Assembly (NCBI GenBank): GCA_911810475.1
Contig: OU461276.1
Location: 3,535,501-3,599,500 of the forward strand
Length of the DNA: 64,000 bases
Source: Candidatus Celerinatantimonas neptuna
GTDB taxonomy: Bacteria; Pseudomonadota; Gammaproteobacteria; Enterobacterales; Celerinatantimonadaceae
Direction: 5' to 3'
Both the position numbers and the translations under genes were made by a program. Positions 45,117-54,920 of the stretch are shown here, one piece after another (within the stretch, counting starts at the first letter, position 1; each line of letters opens with the position of its first letter). The notes under the pieces were generated by a model, which was given only the letters and a program-made list of their open reading frames with translations, had not been told where the DNA came from and did no database searches.

Positions 45117-45236
45117 ATCCTATTTAACAATAATCTTTCTTATTTACCATAAAATAGGTTATTACCATTTAACTATAGAGCTATTTTATCCAATACGATT
45201 GGCTGCATATCTCGATAGTTAAACAATAAAACCTAT
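45117..45236 (+). repeat. 120-bp direct repeat, right copy
   Basis: Counterpart of 33415-33534, about 91% identical, lying 43 bases outside the right dif-type site. A shortened version of the left copy's terminator (GGGCTTTTATT) follows it. Confidence 0.85.
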
Positions 45237-45284
45237 CGGGCTTTTATTAAATATCCAATCAACATATCCCAAAAAGTATTAGAT

Positions 45285-45320
45285 GAAGATAAGCACTACT
45301 TATGCTTATCTTCGGTTTTT
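45285..45320 (+). terminator. Terminator before alanine/glycine symporter gene
   Basis: GAAGATAAGCA pairs with TGCTTATCTTC (11 bp, 7-base loop), then GG and TTTTT. It can stop rightward transcription coming out of the prophage end and lies just after the stop of the leftward symporter gene. Confidence 0.8.
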
Positions 45321-45347
45321 GATTTGACGTAATAAATTAGCTTTAAT

Positions 45348-46724
45348 CTACGATTCAATATCCATATTGGCTGACATTGAAGTTTCCCGCATGTTGATAA
45401 AGTAGCTTTTGGTTTCTTCAGCTATGATTTTACGCAGCCCCAATAAGCCTATTAAATTTGGTATTGCCATTAAGCCATTGACAATATCAGCCAGTATCCA
45501 GATCAAATTCAGATGTAGAAATGCACCTGATCCAACTAAAATGATAAAAACTAACCGATATGGAACAATACCTTTAACACCAACTAAGAACTCAATGCAT
45601 CGTTCACCATAATAATTCCAACCGGTTATGGTTGTGAATGCAAAAAAGATCAGACCGATATTTACAATATAAAAGCCTATTTTACTTCCCATTCCTGCAA
45701 TAAAGGCTGAGTTGGTCATTGCTGTTCCGGCAAGCTGACCATGCCAAGCGCCAGTTAAGACGAGTGTAATTCCCGTCATGGTACAAATTAAGATAGTGTC
45801 AAAGAAGGTTCCTGTCATACAAACCAGTCCTTGTTCGACACAAGAGTCTGTTTTTGCGGCAGCCGCAGCTATGGGGGCTGAGCCTAATCCTGCTTCGTTA
45901 GAAAACACTCCCCGGGCAACACCAGCTTGTAATGCAATCATCATGGTGGCTCCAGCAAATCCACCTGTCGCCGCGGTTGTTGAAAATGCCGAGTGAATTA
46001 TGGTCTCAATCACCACCGGAATATGGCTAATATTAAGTCCAATGATGGTTAAGCAGCCTAAGATATAAAACAGTGCCATTATAGGTACAATCTTAGTCGC
46101 GACTCTTGAGATTGAACGTATTCCTCCAATCGTGACACAAGCGACTAAGACTGCGATGACTATGCCGGTAATCCCTTTAGGAATAGACAACATAAACAAT
46201 GCCGAATCACTAATAGCATTAACTTGAGGAAAAGTTCCGATACCAAGTAAAGCAACGCCAATACCAAAAACTGCAAAAGCTTTTGCCAGAAAATGACTTC
46301 CCAGACCATTTTTCAGGTAATACATTGGGCCCCCGCTCATCTGCCCGTTTGCATCTTTTTGGCGAAACCGAACAGCTAATAACCCTTCTGAATATTTAGT
46401 GGCCATGCCAAAAAATGCAGCTAACCACATCCAAAATATAGCTCCTGGCCCACCTAGTTTTACAGCGGTTGCGACACCGACAATATTACCTGTACCAATA
46501 GTGGCAGAAAGTGCAGTACATAATGCTGCAAAGCTTGAAACATCCCCATCGAATTTATTGTTTTTCTTCTGTGGGAAGAAAACAAGCTTAAATGCTAAAG
46601 GTAACCTAATGATCTGTAATAGTCCTAGCCTAAACGTGAGATAAAGACCTGTACCCATTAACAAGATAAGTAAAGGTAGGCCCCAGATGAAATGATCAAT
46701 GTGAGTGAGTAACGAAATTAACAT
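45348..46724 (-). CDS. Alanine/glycine:cation symporter (AGCS family)
   Basis: 458 residues with about ten membrane helices. Family motifs include SAAIGTGN-type ALSATIGTGNIVGVATA, GGPGAIFWMW, GGPMYYLKNGLG and GVFSNEAGLGSAPIAAAAA. It imports alanine or glycine with Na+ or H+. Expression is almost certainly under the tandem glycine riboswitch directly upstream, which points to glycine as substrate or regulator. Confidence 0.93.
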   Translation of the reverse strand: MLISLLTHIDHFIWGLPLLILLMGTGLYLTFRLGLLQIIRLPLAFKLVFFPQKKNNKFDGDVSSFAALCTALSATIGTGNIVGVATAVKLGGPGAIFWMWLAAFFGMATKYSEGLLAVRFRQKDANGQMSGGPMYYLKNGLGSHFLAKAFAVFGIGVALLGIGTFPQVNAISDSALFMLSIPKGITGIVIAVLVACVTIGGIRSISRVATKIVPIMALFYILGCLTIIGLNISHIPVVIETIIHSAFSTTAATGGFAGATMMIALQAGVARGVFSNEAGLGSAPIAAAAAKTDSCVEQGLVCMTGTFFDTILICTMTGITLVLTGAWHGQLAGTAMTNSAFIAGMGSKIGFYIVNIGLIFFAFTTITGWNYYGERCIEFLVGVKGIVPYRLVFIILVGSGAFLHLNLIWILADIVNGLMAIPNLIGLLGLRKIIAEETKSYFINMRETSMSANMDIES

Positions 46725-46765
46725 AAGTGTTCTTTTTCTCTCCTAATGATGAAAATGATCCATTT
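46725..46765 (-). promoter_or_regulatory. Riboswitch expression platform: possible SD sequestration
   Basis: On the minus strand the ribosome-binding site TTAGGAG can pair with CTCCTAA about 18 bases upstream, giving a 7-bp hairpin that would hide it. This suggests translational control by the glycine aptamers. Confidence 0.5.
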
Positions 46766-46837
46766 AGGAGGAGAATGGGAAAGCATCGTCAACAGACAGT
46801 TATGGGACGATTGTCAACGTGCATGCTTACCATCCCC

Positions 46838-47005
46838 TCTGTCCTTTTTACCTGAGAGATTCAAATCTTGGGTGTGATTTTTGCTCCTTCGGTGTCCGAT
46901 TTAACGGATCTCTCCAGAGTTTCGTCCAGTAACAGTCTATGCGGATTGCACCTGAAAGGTTTACTTCTTCGGTGGGCGATATGCCCTCTCCTGCTACCTT
47001 CATCC
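46838..47005 (-). ncRNA. Tandem glycine riboswitch
   Basis: Read on the minus strand, two aptamers follow each other. Aptamer 1: GGAGAGGGC, CACCGAAGAAGTAA, CCTTTCAGGTGCAA. Aptamer 2: TCTGGAGAGATCC, ACACCGAAGGAGCAA, TCTCAGGTAAAAAGGACAGA. The GGAGAG, CACCGAAG and CUCAGG/GGACAGA elements are the hallmark of the gcvT-type glycine riboswitch. Between them is the usual short linker. It lies upstream of the symporter gene in the same direction. Confidence 0.92.
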
Positions 47006-47067
47006 GAACTTGGAAGGTTCATACATTTTAATGCAGTGAATTTGAAATGTCTTTGGATAAAATCCAA

Positions 47068-47570
47068 ATAGATAGTTACTTGGTTTTAAAGGTTAATTGC
47101 AGAATAAAACACTATTACCAACTTTGCTATTAGATATGAATATTAAGAAGGTTTTTATTGTATTTACATTAGATTACTTGATTATTTTAAACATATAGTC
47201 TACCAATAGAATGATTTTTTGACTGTTACATAACGGCCAATCATTAAGGTGGTGTGTTTTTAGTTATATTCTTCTAAAACTCAATGAGTTACATTTCCAT
47301 CTGATACAAGTTGATATTTTGATATCAACATAAAAAGCATACCCATTACAAAATATTAATATAAAAAACACATAGTATTTCTATTTATGATTAGTTTGAT
47401 AACAATATATGAGAACCCCCATACAAATTTATGAACAATGCAGGCTAAAAACTTGCTCCTATATGGTCTAGTCATGTATTGTGCGAACTTATCGATTAGG
47501 CTTTCTAATTTTATAAGTTATAAATAATATGCTCTTTTTGTCTATGAAACCTATTAAAAAGATAGTAGAA
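47068..47570. other. Intergenic region between riboswitch and fnr
   Basis: About 500 very AT-rich bases holding the divergent promoters of the riboswitch transcript and fnr. I see no gene or RNA. A TTGATATTTTGATATCAA palindrome near 47310 has an eight-base spacer, wrong for an FNR site. Confidence 0.45.
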
Positions 47571-47584
47571 TTGACTTGGGTCAA
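47571..47584 (+). promoter_or_regulatory. Putative FNR-type site upstream of fnr
   Basis: TTGACTTGGGTCAA fits the FNR consensus TTGAT-N4-ATCAA except for one position in each half. Placed 19 bases before the fnr start, it is suited to autorepression. Confidence 0.55.
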
Positions 47585-47602
47585 CATTTTAGTTGAGTTG
47601 CT

Positions 47603-48343
47603 ATGAGTGTGAGCTACAGACATAACAGAATTCAAACAGGTGGATGCGAGATCCATTGCCAAGAGTGCAGTATATCTCAGCTATGCATTCCATATTCTTT
47701 GAATGAAACCGAACTTGACAGGTTAGATCGCATTATTGAACGTAAGAGGCCGATTCAAAAAGGTGAAGAACTTTTTGCAGCGGGAGATGAATTACGTTGT
47801 CTTTATGCGATCCGTTCTGGCACGATAAAATCATATACGATTACAGAGCAAGGTGATGAGCAGATTACTGGTTTTCAGTTAGCTGGTGATTTGGTTGGTT
47901 TTGATGCAATTAATAAAGGACACCATCCTAGCTTTGCACAGGCTTTAGAAACATCAATGGTCTGCGAAATTCCATTTGATATTTTAGATGATCTATCATC
48001 GTCTATGCCTAAATTACGGCATCAGGTTATGCGAATGATGAGTAATGAGATATGCGGTGATCAGGATATGATTCTTTTACTAAGTAAAAAGAATGCTGAG
48101 GAACGTCTCGCGGCATTTATCTTTGGATTATCTAATCGTTTCGCACAGCGAGGGTTTTCACCTCGAGAGTTTCGTTTGACGATGACCCGAGGTGATATAG
48201 GCAACTATTTAGGATTAACCGTTGAGACGATTAGCCGATTACTTGGTCGTTTCCAAAAGTCAGAGTTGATCAACGTAAAAGGGAAGTATATTTCTATTCT
48301 TAATCATGAGCGATTGGCTGAGTTAGCGGGCGCTAAAAAATAG
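47603..48343 (+). CDS. fnr: Anaerobic transcription regulator FNR
   Basis: 246 residues. Oxygen-labile [4Fe-4S] ligands are the N-terminal cysteines ([16 protein letters not shown]) plus the later cysteine in SMVCEIPF. The cyclic-nucleotide-binding-like barrel and a C-terminal helix-turn-helix ([24 protein letters not shown]) with the E-x-x-S-R recognition helix follow. Controls anaerobic respiration genes. The downstream uspE and ttcA are the usual partners. Confidence 0.96.
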   Translation: MSVSYRHNRIQTGGCEIHCQECSISQLCIPYSLNETELDRLDRIIERKRPIQKGEELFAAGDELRCLYAIRSGTIKSYTITEQGDEQITGFQLAGDLVGFDAINKGHHPSFAQALETSMVCEIPFDILDDLSSSMPKLRHQVMRMMSNEICGDQDMILLLSKKNAEERLAAFIFGLSNRFAQRGFSPREFRLTMTRGDIGNYLGLTVETISRLLGRFQKSELINVKGKYISILNHERLAELAGAKK

Positions 48344-48452
48344 TTATATCGATAAAACAGTCTATATTATTTGAAGCATGTCGCTACTTGATTCTCCTTT
48401 TTAGCTAAACTGGTATAAAATCATTGTATTGGTTTGGTTAAAGGAGCGCATT

Positions 48453-49376
48453 ATGATTAAGTATCAAAATATATTAGTCGTTATTGACCCTACACAAGAG
48501 AATCAGGTTGCGCTGTCTAGAGCTATTTATCTCTCTCAGCAGAAACAGAATACATCGATCAAAGCACTATTAACGATTTATGATTTTTCTTATGAAATGA
48601 CTTCCATGCTTTCAGCCGATGAACGCGAAGCAATGCGCTCAGCTGTGATTTCTGATCGCTCTGAGTGGCTGGCTAAATTGATTCAGGAATATCAGGAACA
48701 AGGTATCAATATTGAATCAAAAGTTCTTTGGAATAATCGGTTATACGAGGCAATTATTAATGAAGCAGTTGAGTTTGAACATGACTTGATTATTAAAGGC
48801 ACTCATAATCATCCTAAACTACAATCGGTGATATTTACGCCAACAGATTGGCATCTAATTCGCAAGACCCCTGCCCCTTTGCTCTTAGTTAAAAATAAAG
48901 AATGGCCAGCACATGGGAAAATTCTGGCTGCAGTTCATTTAGGTGCTGAAGATGACCTTCATCTCAGCCTGAATGATAGGATCACCCGCTATAGTCAGGA
49001 TCTTAGTAAACTGGTTGATGCAGAATTGCATGTTATCAATGCATATCCTCCGGCTCCTGCAAACATAGCGATTGAATTACCTGATTTTGACCCAGAATTG
49101 TACAATCAAAGTGTACGTGAACAGCATGAAGAGCTTATCGATGAATATGTAAAAAAATATGGATTAAACAGCCAGCATGTTCATTTAGAAGAAGGATTGC
49201 CTGATGATGCGATCATTGATAAGGCTTTTGATTTGGATGCTGCCGCGGTTGTTTTAGGTACTTGCGGTCGTAGCGGGTTATCTGGTGCTTTAATTGGCAA
49301 TACGGCCGAACATGTCATTGATCAACTTGATTGTGATTTACTGGCTTTGCGGCCACTTGAGTCTGAACTATCGTAG
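48453..49376 (+). CDS. uspE: Universal stress protein E
   Basis: 307 residues with two tandem USP domains (LVVIDPTQENQVALSRA and, in the second half, AAVHLGAEDD), the second ending in the nucleotide-binding GTCGRSGLSGALIGNTAEHVI. The ATG at 48453 is eight bases after AAGGAG; an in-frame start further upstream is rejected. Gene order fnr-uspE-ttcA is typical of enteric and vibrio genomes. Role in stress and motility is known only loosely. Confidence 0.93.
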   Translation: MIKYQNILVVIDPTQENQVALSRAIYLSQQKQNTSIKALLTIYDFSYEMTSMLSADEREAMRSAVISDRSEWLAKLIQEYQEQGINIESKVLWNNRLYEAIINEAVEFEHDLIIKGTHNHPKLQSVIFTPTDWHLIRKTPAPLLLVKNKEWPAHGKILAAVHLGAEDDLHLSLNDRITRYSQDLSKLVDAELHVINAYPPAPANIAIELPDFDPELYNQSVREQHEELIDEYVKKYGLNSQHVHLEEGLPDDAIIDKAFDLDAAAVVLGTCGRSGLSGALIGNTAEHVIDQLDCDLLALRPLESELS

Positions 49377-49405
49377 TTCGTTGTTGAGATAACTTGAAGA
49401 ATCGT

Positions 49406-49436
49406 CGCGCGTCTATATAATAGGCGCGTTTTTATA
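49406..49436 (+). terminator. Terminator after uspE
   Basis: CGCGC and GCGCG arms, with an A/T-rich interior, followed by TTTTT before the ttcA start. Confidence 0.65.
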
Positions 49437-49450
49437 TATATGGGCCGTTC

Positions 49451-50359
49451 ATGTCTAATCATACTTCTCAAGCTAAAGCCATTTATAACGCAAATAAACT
49501 TCACAAACGACTTCGCCGCCAGGTTGGACAGGCTATTGCTGATTTCAATATGATTGAAGCTAATGATAAAGTAATGGTTTGCCTTTCCGGAGGAAAAGAT
49601 AGCTATGCCCTTTTAGCAATATTAAGACATTTACAGGCACATGCCCCTATAGATTTTGAACTGATTGCAGTAAATCTGGATCAAAAACAACCTGGTTTTC
49701 CTGAACATATATTACCTGAATATTTGGATTCTATTGGAGTACCTTATCGAATCGTTGAAGAAGATACTTACTCTATTGTTAAAGAGAAGATTCCTGAAGG
49801 TAAAACAACTTGTTCTTTATGCTCTCGCCTACGTCGTGGCATTTTATATCGAACAGCAAAAGAGTTAGGGGCAACAAAAATTGCACTGGGTCATCATCGT
49901 AATGATATCCTGGAAACATTCTTTTTGAATATGTTCTATGGTGGTAAGTTAAAATCTATGCCACCAAAGCTTGTGAGTGATGATGGGGACCATGTGGTTA
50001 TTAGGCCTTTAGCATACACGAAAGAGGCTGATCTTATCCGGTTTGCAGGAATTAAGAAATTTCCTATTATTCCGTGTAATTTATGCGGCTCTCAGAAAAA
50101 TCTGCAACGTCAGGTTATTAAAGAAATGCTCCATAATTGGGATAAACGTTATCCAGGCCGGATTGAAACTATGTTCAGGTCCGTTCAGAATGTCGTGCCA
50201 TCACATCTGCTAGATCATAATCTCTTTGATTTTAAGAGTATCGATCGTACAAGTGGTGTTATTGATGGTGGGGATATTGGTTTCGATAAACCTCAATTTG
50301 CATCTGCATTGGATGAAACAATCTTCGATGATAAGTTGCCTATCCAAATTGTCGATTGA
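49451..50359 (+). CDS. ttcA: tRNA 2-thiocytidine biosynthesis protein
   Basis: Installs 2-thiocytidine at position 32 of tRNA using ATP and a [4Fe-4S] cluster. 302 residues: PP-loop [22 protein letters not shown] and [14 protein letters not shown] (CxxC pairs binding the cluster). The tail ([18 protein letters not shown]) is variable. No RNA or terminator obvious after it. Confidence 0.95.
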   Translation: MSNHTSQAKAIYNANKLHKRLRRQVGQAIADFNMIEANDKVMVCLSGGKDSYALLAILRHLQAHAPIDFELIAVNLDQKQPGFPEHILPEYLDSIGVPYRIVEEDTYSIVKEKIPEGKTTCSLCSRLRRGILYRTAKELGATKIALGHHRNDILETFFLNMFYGGKLKSMPPKLVSDDGDHVVIRPLAYTKEADLIRFAGIKKFPIIPCNLCGSQKNLQRQVIKEMLHNWDKRYPGRIETMFRSVQNVVPSHLLDHNLFDFKSIDRTSGVIDGGDIGFDKPQFASALDETIFDDKLPIQIVD

Positions 50360-50497
50360 GTAAAAACTTAAACTGCCTATATTTTATATGAATGCAATAG
50401 TTAACCCCAGTTTTTAGCTTTATAGTCCGAATATTGACTATTTATAGCTTTCCCTGATTGAGTCACTGAGGTTAAAAAATTCTTAGTAATCCCCGCT

Positions 50498-51286
50498 CTA
50501 GCCTTTTAAGTTAGCTGTTACTGTATCCGGCCAGATACTACTGTTAGCCTTCATGAGTTTTTGTAGAGCCATGACGTAAACCTCACCTCGCTGTGAATAA
50601 TTGAGAAGTCCTTTAACCAGCTCCTGACCTCGGATTGATTTGCCATTCTTCCTGATCGATGCTCGGATTTTTCGAAATGTTGTATAAGCAGAATTGGTAT
50701 TTAAATTGATCATATAGGCTTTGAGTGAGTTATAAGGCGAATCAAAACGACGGACTTCATGAATTGCACCTTCTGTACGAGCCGTCGGGACAAGCCCACA
50801 TCCTTTTTTAAAGCACCACTGACCAAACAGATTATTACCCTGCTGAGCAAAACGAGATGTCCCCCACGCTGATTCATTTGCAGCTTGTGCCAAGACTAGA
50901 TTTGGAGGAATAACATCGATTCGCTGTTTAAGCTCTTTAAATAATACATCAGAGATATCGCCATCATAATCAACATTATATTGCTCGGCCAATTCTTCAA
51001 TGAGTTCAAGTGAACCAGCAGGCAATGGTTTATCTTGATCAAAGATCTGCTCGGCTTCAATGAGAAGTTGCCGCTTCTTTAGGATCTGAGTATTCAACAT
51101 ATGTATCATCGGCAGAAGATATTCTGTGAATCTTTTTTTGCGCTGATCGGGTTCTTTTTCCGTTGTTAAATTAGGTAGATGAGTGGCAGCCATCGATACA
51201 CGTGGGATAGCCCAATGCGAACGATTTGACTGGTCATTGCAACCAAATAAAACAAGCATAATTCCGAGAATAAATAGCCGACGCAA
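50498..51286 (-). CDS. Bax-like glucosaminidase lipoprotein
   Basis: 262 residues. The N terminus ends in a lipobox (LVLFGC), so it is a lipoprotein. The C-terminal glucosaminidase-like domain has the Bax signature QAANESAWGTSRFAQQGNNLFGQWC. Start is TTG at 51286 with AGGAG seven bases upstream. Cleaves peptidoglycan or glycans in the cell envelope; exact role unknown. Confidence 0.85.
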   Translation of the reverse strand: MRRLFILGIMLVLFGCNDQSNRSHWAIPRVSMAATHLPNLTTEKEPDQRKKRFTEYLLPMIHMLNTQILKKRQLLIEAEQIFDQDKPLPAGSLELIEELAEQYNVDYDGDISDVLFKELKQRIDVIPPNLVLAQAANESAWGTSRFAQQGNNLFGQWCFKKGCGLVPTARTEGAIHEVRRFDSPYNSLKAYMINLNTNSAYTTFRKIRASIRKNGKSIRGQELVKGLLNYSQRGEVYVMALQKLMKANSSIWPDTVTANLKG

Positions 51287-51344
51287 AGAAGCACTCCTGA
51301 ACCTTATTTAATCAAGCCTGCTAATATACCAAAAATTATACGGG

Positions 51345-52049
51345 TTATGCTAATTTAGTAATCAATTGATGAACAAATTCAGGGACAACTTCTGTTGCCG
51401 GGCCGTAGATTTTTTCATCGAAGGCACTTTCAACCTGAGATGGTTCAAGATTCAATTCTACGGTTTGAGCTCCGTTTAGAGCCGCTTGGCGTACAAATCC
51501 GGCAGCTGGGTACACAACACCAGATGTTCCGATTGCAACAAATAAATCGGTATTGTTAAGCACATCACTAATCTCGTCCATATATAAAGGCATTTCACCA
51601 AACCACACAACATGGGGACGCAATGGATGATGAGGTGTACAACACTTACATGGTTCATCAAAAGCAATATCATGGTCACATTTATAGAGTTTATGGCTTT
51701 GAGTACATCGGACTTTAAGCAATTCACCATGCATATGCAGAATATTTTGACTTCCTGCTCGCTCATGCAGATTATCAATATTCTGGGTTACCAGCGTTAA
51801 TTGAACATTATCGTGAGATTCGAGTTTAGCAAGTGCCAAGTGTGCCTCATTGGGTTTGATTTGTGGTTGAAGAAGTTCTCTGCGCCGGGCATTATAAAAC
51901 GATTGAACTTTCTTTGGGTCTTGGGCATACCCCTCAGGAGTGCATATTTCTTCTATTCGATGTTCTGCCCACAGGCCTGTATCTCCACGGAAAGTCTGGA
52001 TTCCTGATTCGGCAGAGATTCCTGCCCCTGTTAAAATGGCAATTTTCAT
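51345..52049 (-). CDS. cobB: NAD-dependent protein deacylase (sirtuin)
   Basis: 234 residues. [15 protein letters not shown] and [13 protein letters not shown] are the NAD-binding sirtuin motifs; HMHGEL carries the catalytic histidine. The zinc ribbon is unusual in its spacing but has the four cysteines (C-T, K-C, C-K-C-C). Removes acetyl or succinyl groups from lysines. Short form without a long N-terminal extension. Confidence 0.94.
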   Translation of the reverse strand: MKIAILTGAGISAESGIQTFRGDTGLWAEHRIEEICTPEGYAQDPKKVQSFYNARRRELLQPQIKPNEAHLALAKLESHDNVQLTLVTQNIDNLHERAGSQNILHMHGELLKVRCTQSHKLYKCDHDIAFDEPCKCCTPHHPLRPHVVWFGEMPLYMDEISDVLNNTDLFVAIGTSGVVYPAAGFVRQAALNGAQTVELNLEPSQVESAFDEKIYGPATEVVPEFVHQLITKLA

Positions 52050-52612
52050 GATTACTCCTTTTCCTCTGTAATATTTATTGTTATTTGATCATCTTATCCT
52101 TGTGAGTATTTCTGTAAAGGTTTGATCGAACACGCTTTAGCGAGGTCGTTGATTTTTGAGTTGAGAAGAAAGTTTTGAAGTTATGTCGTTTATCGTCCTT
52201 GGATTAAGCATTTATTTGTCTAAAGATGTACATAGAAAAAGTCTTGTTTTTTTTGCGCATGTAAGAATTTTTAATGGATTATAGACCATCGGTTATTTCT
52301 AATATTTCTAAAAGATCTTTGTTATGTTCTTCCTATTTTTGGAATCTTGATGCGACAGGCTTGATTATTTGTTCTAAAATTAGGCAATTAACCATGAGAA
52401 AAAACTGTGCTTATACATTAGATTTTCTTATGTGTTTTAAACTAAATCGATTATTATCCTGTTTTTTATGGAGCTCAGGATAAATATTCGGTTTACATGT
52501 AATTATTAGAACGTATAACTATTGATGGGATTTGGAAAACTAAACAGCTTACTCTATATCAATAGTTATAAAAGGCTGTAGTAGATCATAAAAATGTACA
52601 GGGAAGATTCTA
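52050..52612. other. Intergenic region upstream of aapJ
   Basis: About 560 AT-rich bases with no credible gene; a 69-residue open frame in the middle lacks a ribosome-binding site and homology-like features. The promoter of aapJQMP should lie in the last 150 bases. Confidence 0.45.
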
Positions 52613-53635
52613 ATGTTCAAGAAAAAAAGCATGTGGGCAGCAGTGGCTGCAACAACTTTTATCCTTTCAGCTTCAGTTTACGCAAATTCAACACTAAATG
52701 ATGTCAAACAAAAAGGCTATATTCAATGTGGTGTAAGCACAGGATTGCCAGGCTTCTCAAACCCTGACTCCAAAGGCCACTGGGAAGGAATCGATGTTGA
52801 TGTTTGTCGTGCTGTTGCTGCAGCCGTTTTAGGCAATGCGGATAAAGTGAAATATACGCCTTTGACAGCGAAAGAACGATTTACTGCATTGCAGTCTGGT
52901 GAAATTGATATCCTGTCACGAAATACGACCTGGACTTTAACCCGTGATGCTTCATTGGGTCTTAATTTCGCAGGTGTGAACTATTATGACGGGCAAGGCT
53001 TCATGGTTAATAAAAATCTTGGAGTTAAAACAGCTAAAGATCTTGATGGTGCAGCTATTTGTATTCAATCTGGTACGACAACTGAGTTGAATTTAGCAGA
53101 CTATTTCAGAAGTCATGGTATGAAATATACTCCAGTTGTTTTTGATACATCGGATCAAACCGTGAAAGGTTTTGAAGCAGGTCGATGTGATGTTTTAACA
53201 TCCGATCAATCACAACTATATTCTTTGCGGATTAAACTGGCTAAACCCAATGAAGCAATAGTCCTTCCTGATGTTATTTCTAAAGAACCTTTAGGTCCGG
53301 TTGTCCGCCAGGGAGATGACCAATGGTTCAATATCGTCAAATGGTCTCTTTTTGCCATGATTGATGCTGAGGAACTTGGTGTATCATCTTCAAATGTTGA
53401 TCAAATGCTTAAATCAACGAACCCCTCGGTCAAGCGCTTGTTAGGTGTCGATAGCCATATGGGTGATATGTTGGGGATCAGTAACCGTTGGGCTTACGAT
53501 ATTGTTAAACAAGTTGGTAATTATGGAGAAATCTTTAAACGTGATGTGGGTGCTGATTCACCTTTGAAAATTTCACGTGGTCTGAATGCATTATGGAAAG
53601 ATGGTGGTATTCAGTACGCTCCTCCTGTTCGTTAA
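52613..53635 (+). CDS. aapJ: General L-amino acid ABC transporter, binding protein
   Basis: 340-residue periplasmic solute-binding protein with a signal peptide (MFKKKSMWAAVAATTFILSA, cleavage near SVYA-N at residue 24). The SBP_bac_3 features ERFTALQSGEIDILSRNTTWT and GLNFAGVNYYDGQGFMV are the AapJ/BztA signature. Feeds AapQ-AapM. A hairpin after the gene may leave it more highly expressed than the permeases. Confidence 0.92.
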   Translation: MFKKKSMWAAVAATTFILSASVYANSTLNDVKQKGYIQCGVSTGLPGFSNPDSKGHWEGIDVDVCRAVAAAVLGNADKVKYTPLTAKERFTALQSGEIDILSRNTTWTLTRDASLGLNFAGVNYYDGQGFMVNKNLGVKTAKDLDGAAICIQSGTTTELNLADYFRSHGMKYTPVVFDTSDQTVKGFEAGRCDVLTSDQSQLYSLRIKLAKPNEAIVLPDVISKEPLGPVVRQGDDQWFNIVKWSLFAMIDAEELGVSSSNVDQMLKSTNPSVKRLLGVDSHMGDMLGISNRWAYDIVKQVGNYGEIFKRDVGADSPLKISRGLNALWKDGGIQYAPPVR

Positions 53636-53667
53636 TTTCTAGATGAAAAATATTTTATGAATGGAGA

Positions 53668-53689
53668 TAGAGCCAGAAATCTGGCTCTA
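53668..53689 (+). terminator. Intra-operon hairpin after aapJ
   Basis: TAGAGCCAGA and its exact complement with a 2-base loop lie 33 bases past the aapJ stop. With only a weak T tract it probably stabilises the aapJ message or reduces readthrough into aapQ. Confidence 0.65.
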
Positions 53690-53721
53690 ATCTAATTATT
53701 AGTCGTTTTCAGGAATTATTT

Positions 53722-54915
53722 ATGGCGGCTCAGCCTTCCCCTAAAAAAGTACATTTATCATTCCGTTCAATATGGTTTGACCCCAATATCCGGGCCCTTG
53801 TTTTTCAGGTTCTAGCAATTATTTTTGTTGTATGTTTTTTTTACGATATTATTTTGAATGCTATACATAACTTAGATTCCCGCGGTATTAAAACAGGATT
53901 CGAATTTTTATCACAAAGAGCCGGATTCGGTATTATTCAAAGTTTAATCCCGTATACAGAAGATAGCTCATATGGACGAACGTTTCTTGTCGGTTTATGT
54001 AATACATTACTTGTTTCAATCCTCGGAATTATTTTATCAACAATTATTGGTTTTCTTGTGGGAGTCGCAAGATTATCTCAAAACTGGGTTGTTGCTAAAT
54101 TAAGTGCAATTTATGTTGATATACTAAGAAATACACCTTTACTACTACAAATATTCTTTTGGTATAATGCTGTACTATCCCCATTACCAACACCCCGACA
54201 TAGTGCACATATTAGCGACTTGATTTTTCTTAATAACAGAGGGCTATACATACCAAGTCCTATTTTCCATAGTGGTTCACAATGGATAGTCGCTGCATTT
54301 TTAATTGTTATTACTATTACTTTTTGGATGCGGCGTTGGGCGAATAAAAAGCAATTAAAAACAGGGAAGACGTTCCCTGTTTTTTGGATTTCAATCGCAC
54401 TCATTATTTTCTTACCTTTGTTTACTTTTTGGATTTTTGGTGCTCCAATATCATTTGATATACCTCAATTGAGAGGTTTTAATTTTAGAGGTGGATGGGT
54501 TATTATTCCTGAATTAACTGCCCTACTATTATCCTTATCATTATATGCTTCTGCATTTATTGCTGAAATTGTACGCTCTGGTATCGAAGCTATTAATAAA
54601 GGACAGAGTGAAGCCGCTCACTCATTAGGCCTATCAAAAGGTCAAACTTTAAGACTGGTCATTATCCCCCAAGCGATGCGCGTTATTATTCCGCCTTTAA
54701 CCAGCGAATATTTAAATTTAACCAAAAACTCTTCACTAGCTACGGCTATCGGTTATCCTGAATTGGTATCTGTGTTTATGGGGACAACGCTTAATCAGAC
54801 AGGCCAGGCAATTGAAGTTATAGCAATGACAATGGCTGTTTATTTAGTGATTAGTCTAGTAACTTCATTTGTGATGAATATATATAATCGCAAAGTGGCT
54901 CTGGTGGAAAGGTAA
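53722..54915 (+). CDS. aapQ: General L-amino acid ABC transporter, permease
   Basis: 397 residues with about eight membrane helices. The EAA loop (EAINKGQSEAAHSLGLSKGQTLRLVIIPQAMR) contacts the AapP ATPase. A long N-terminal extension and internal loop are normal for the AapQ/BztB subfamily. Forms a heterodimer with AapM. Confidence 0.92.
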   Translation: MAAQPSPKKVHLSFRSIWFDPNIRALVFQVLAIIFVVCFFYDIILNAIHNLDSRGIKTGFEFLSQRAGFGIIQSLIPYTEDSSYGRTFLVGLCNTLLVSILGIILSTIIGFLVGVARLSQNWVVAKLSAIYVDILRNTPLLLQIFFWYNAVLSPLPTPRHSAHISDLIFLNNRGLYIPSPIFHSGSQWIVAAFLIVITITFWMRRWANKKQLKTGKTFPVFWISIALIIFLPLFTFWIFGAPISFDIPQLRGFNFRGGWVIIPELTALLLSLSLYASAFIAEIVRSGIEAINKGQSEAAHSLGLSKGQTLRLVIIPQAMRVIIPPLTSEYLNLTKNSSLATAIGYPELVSVFMGTTLNQTGQAIEVIAMTMAVYLVISLVTSFVMNIYNRKVALVER

Positions 54916-54920
54916 TAATT

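Noticed and set aside
47310-47327. FNR box TTGATATTTTGATATCAA
   Set aside because: The spacer between half-sites is eight bases instead of four.
52274-52483. 69-residue open frame upstream of aapJ
   Set aside because: No ribosome-binding site, low-complexity composition and no recognisable feature.
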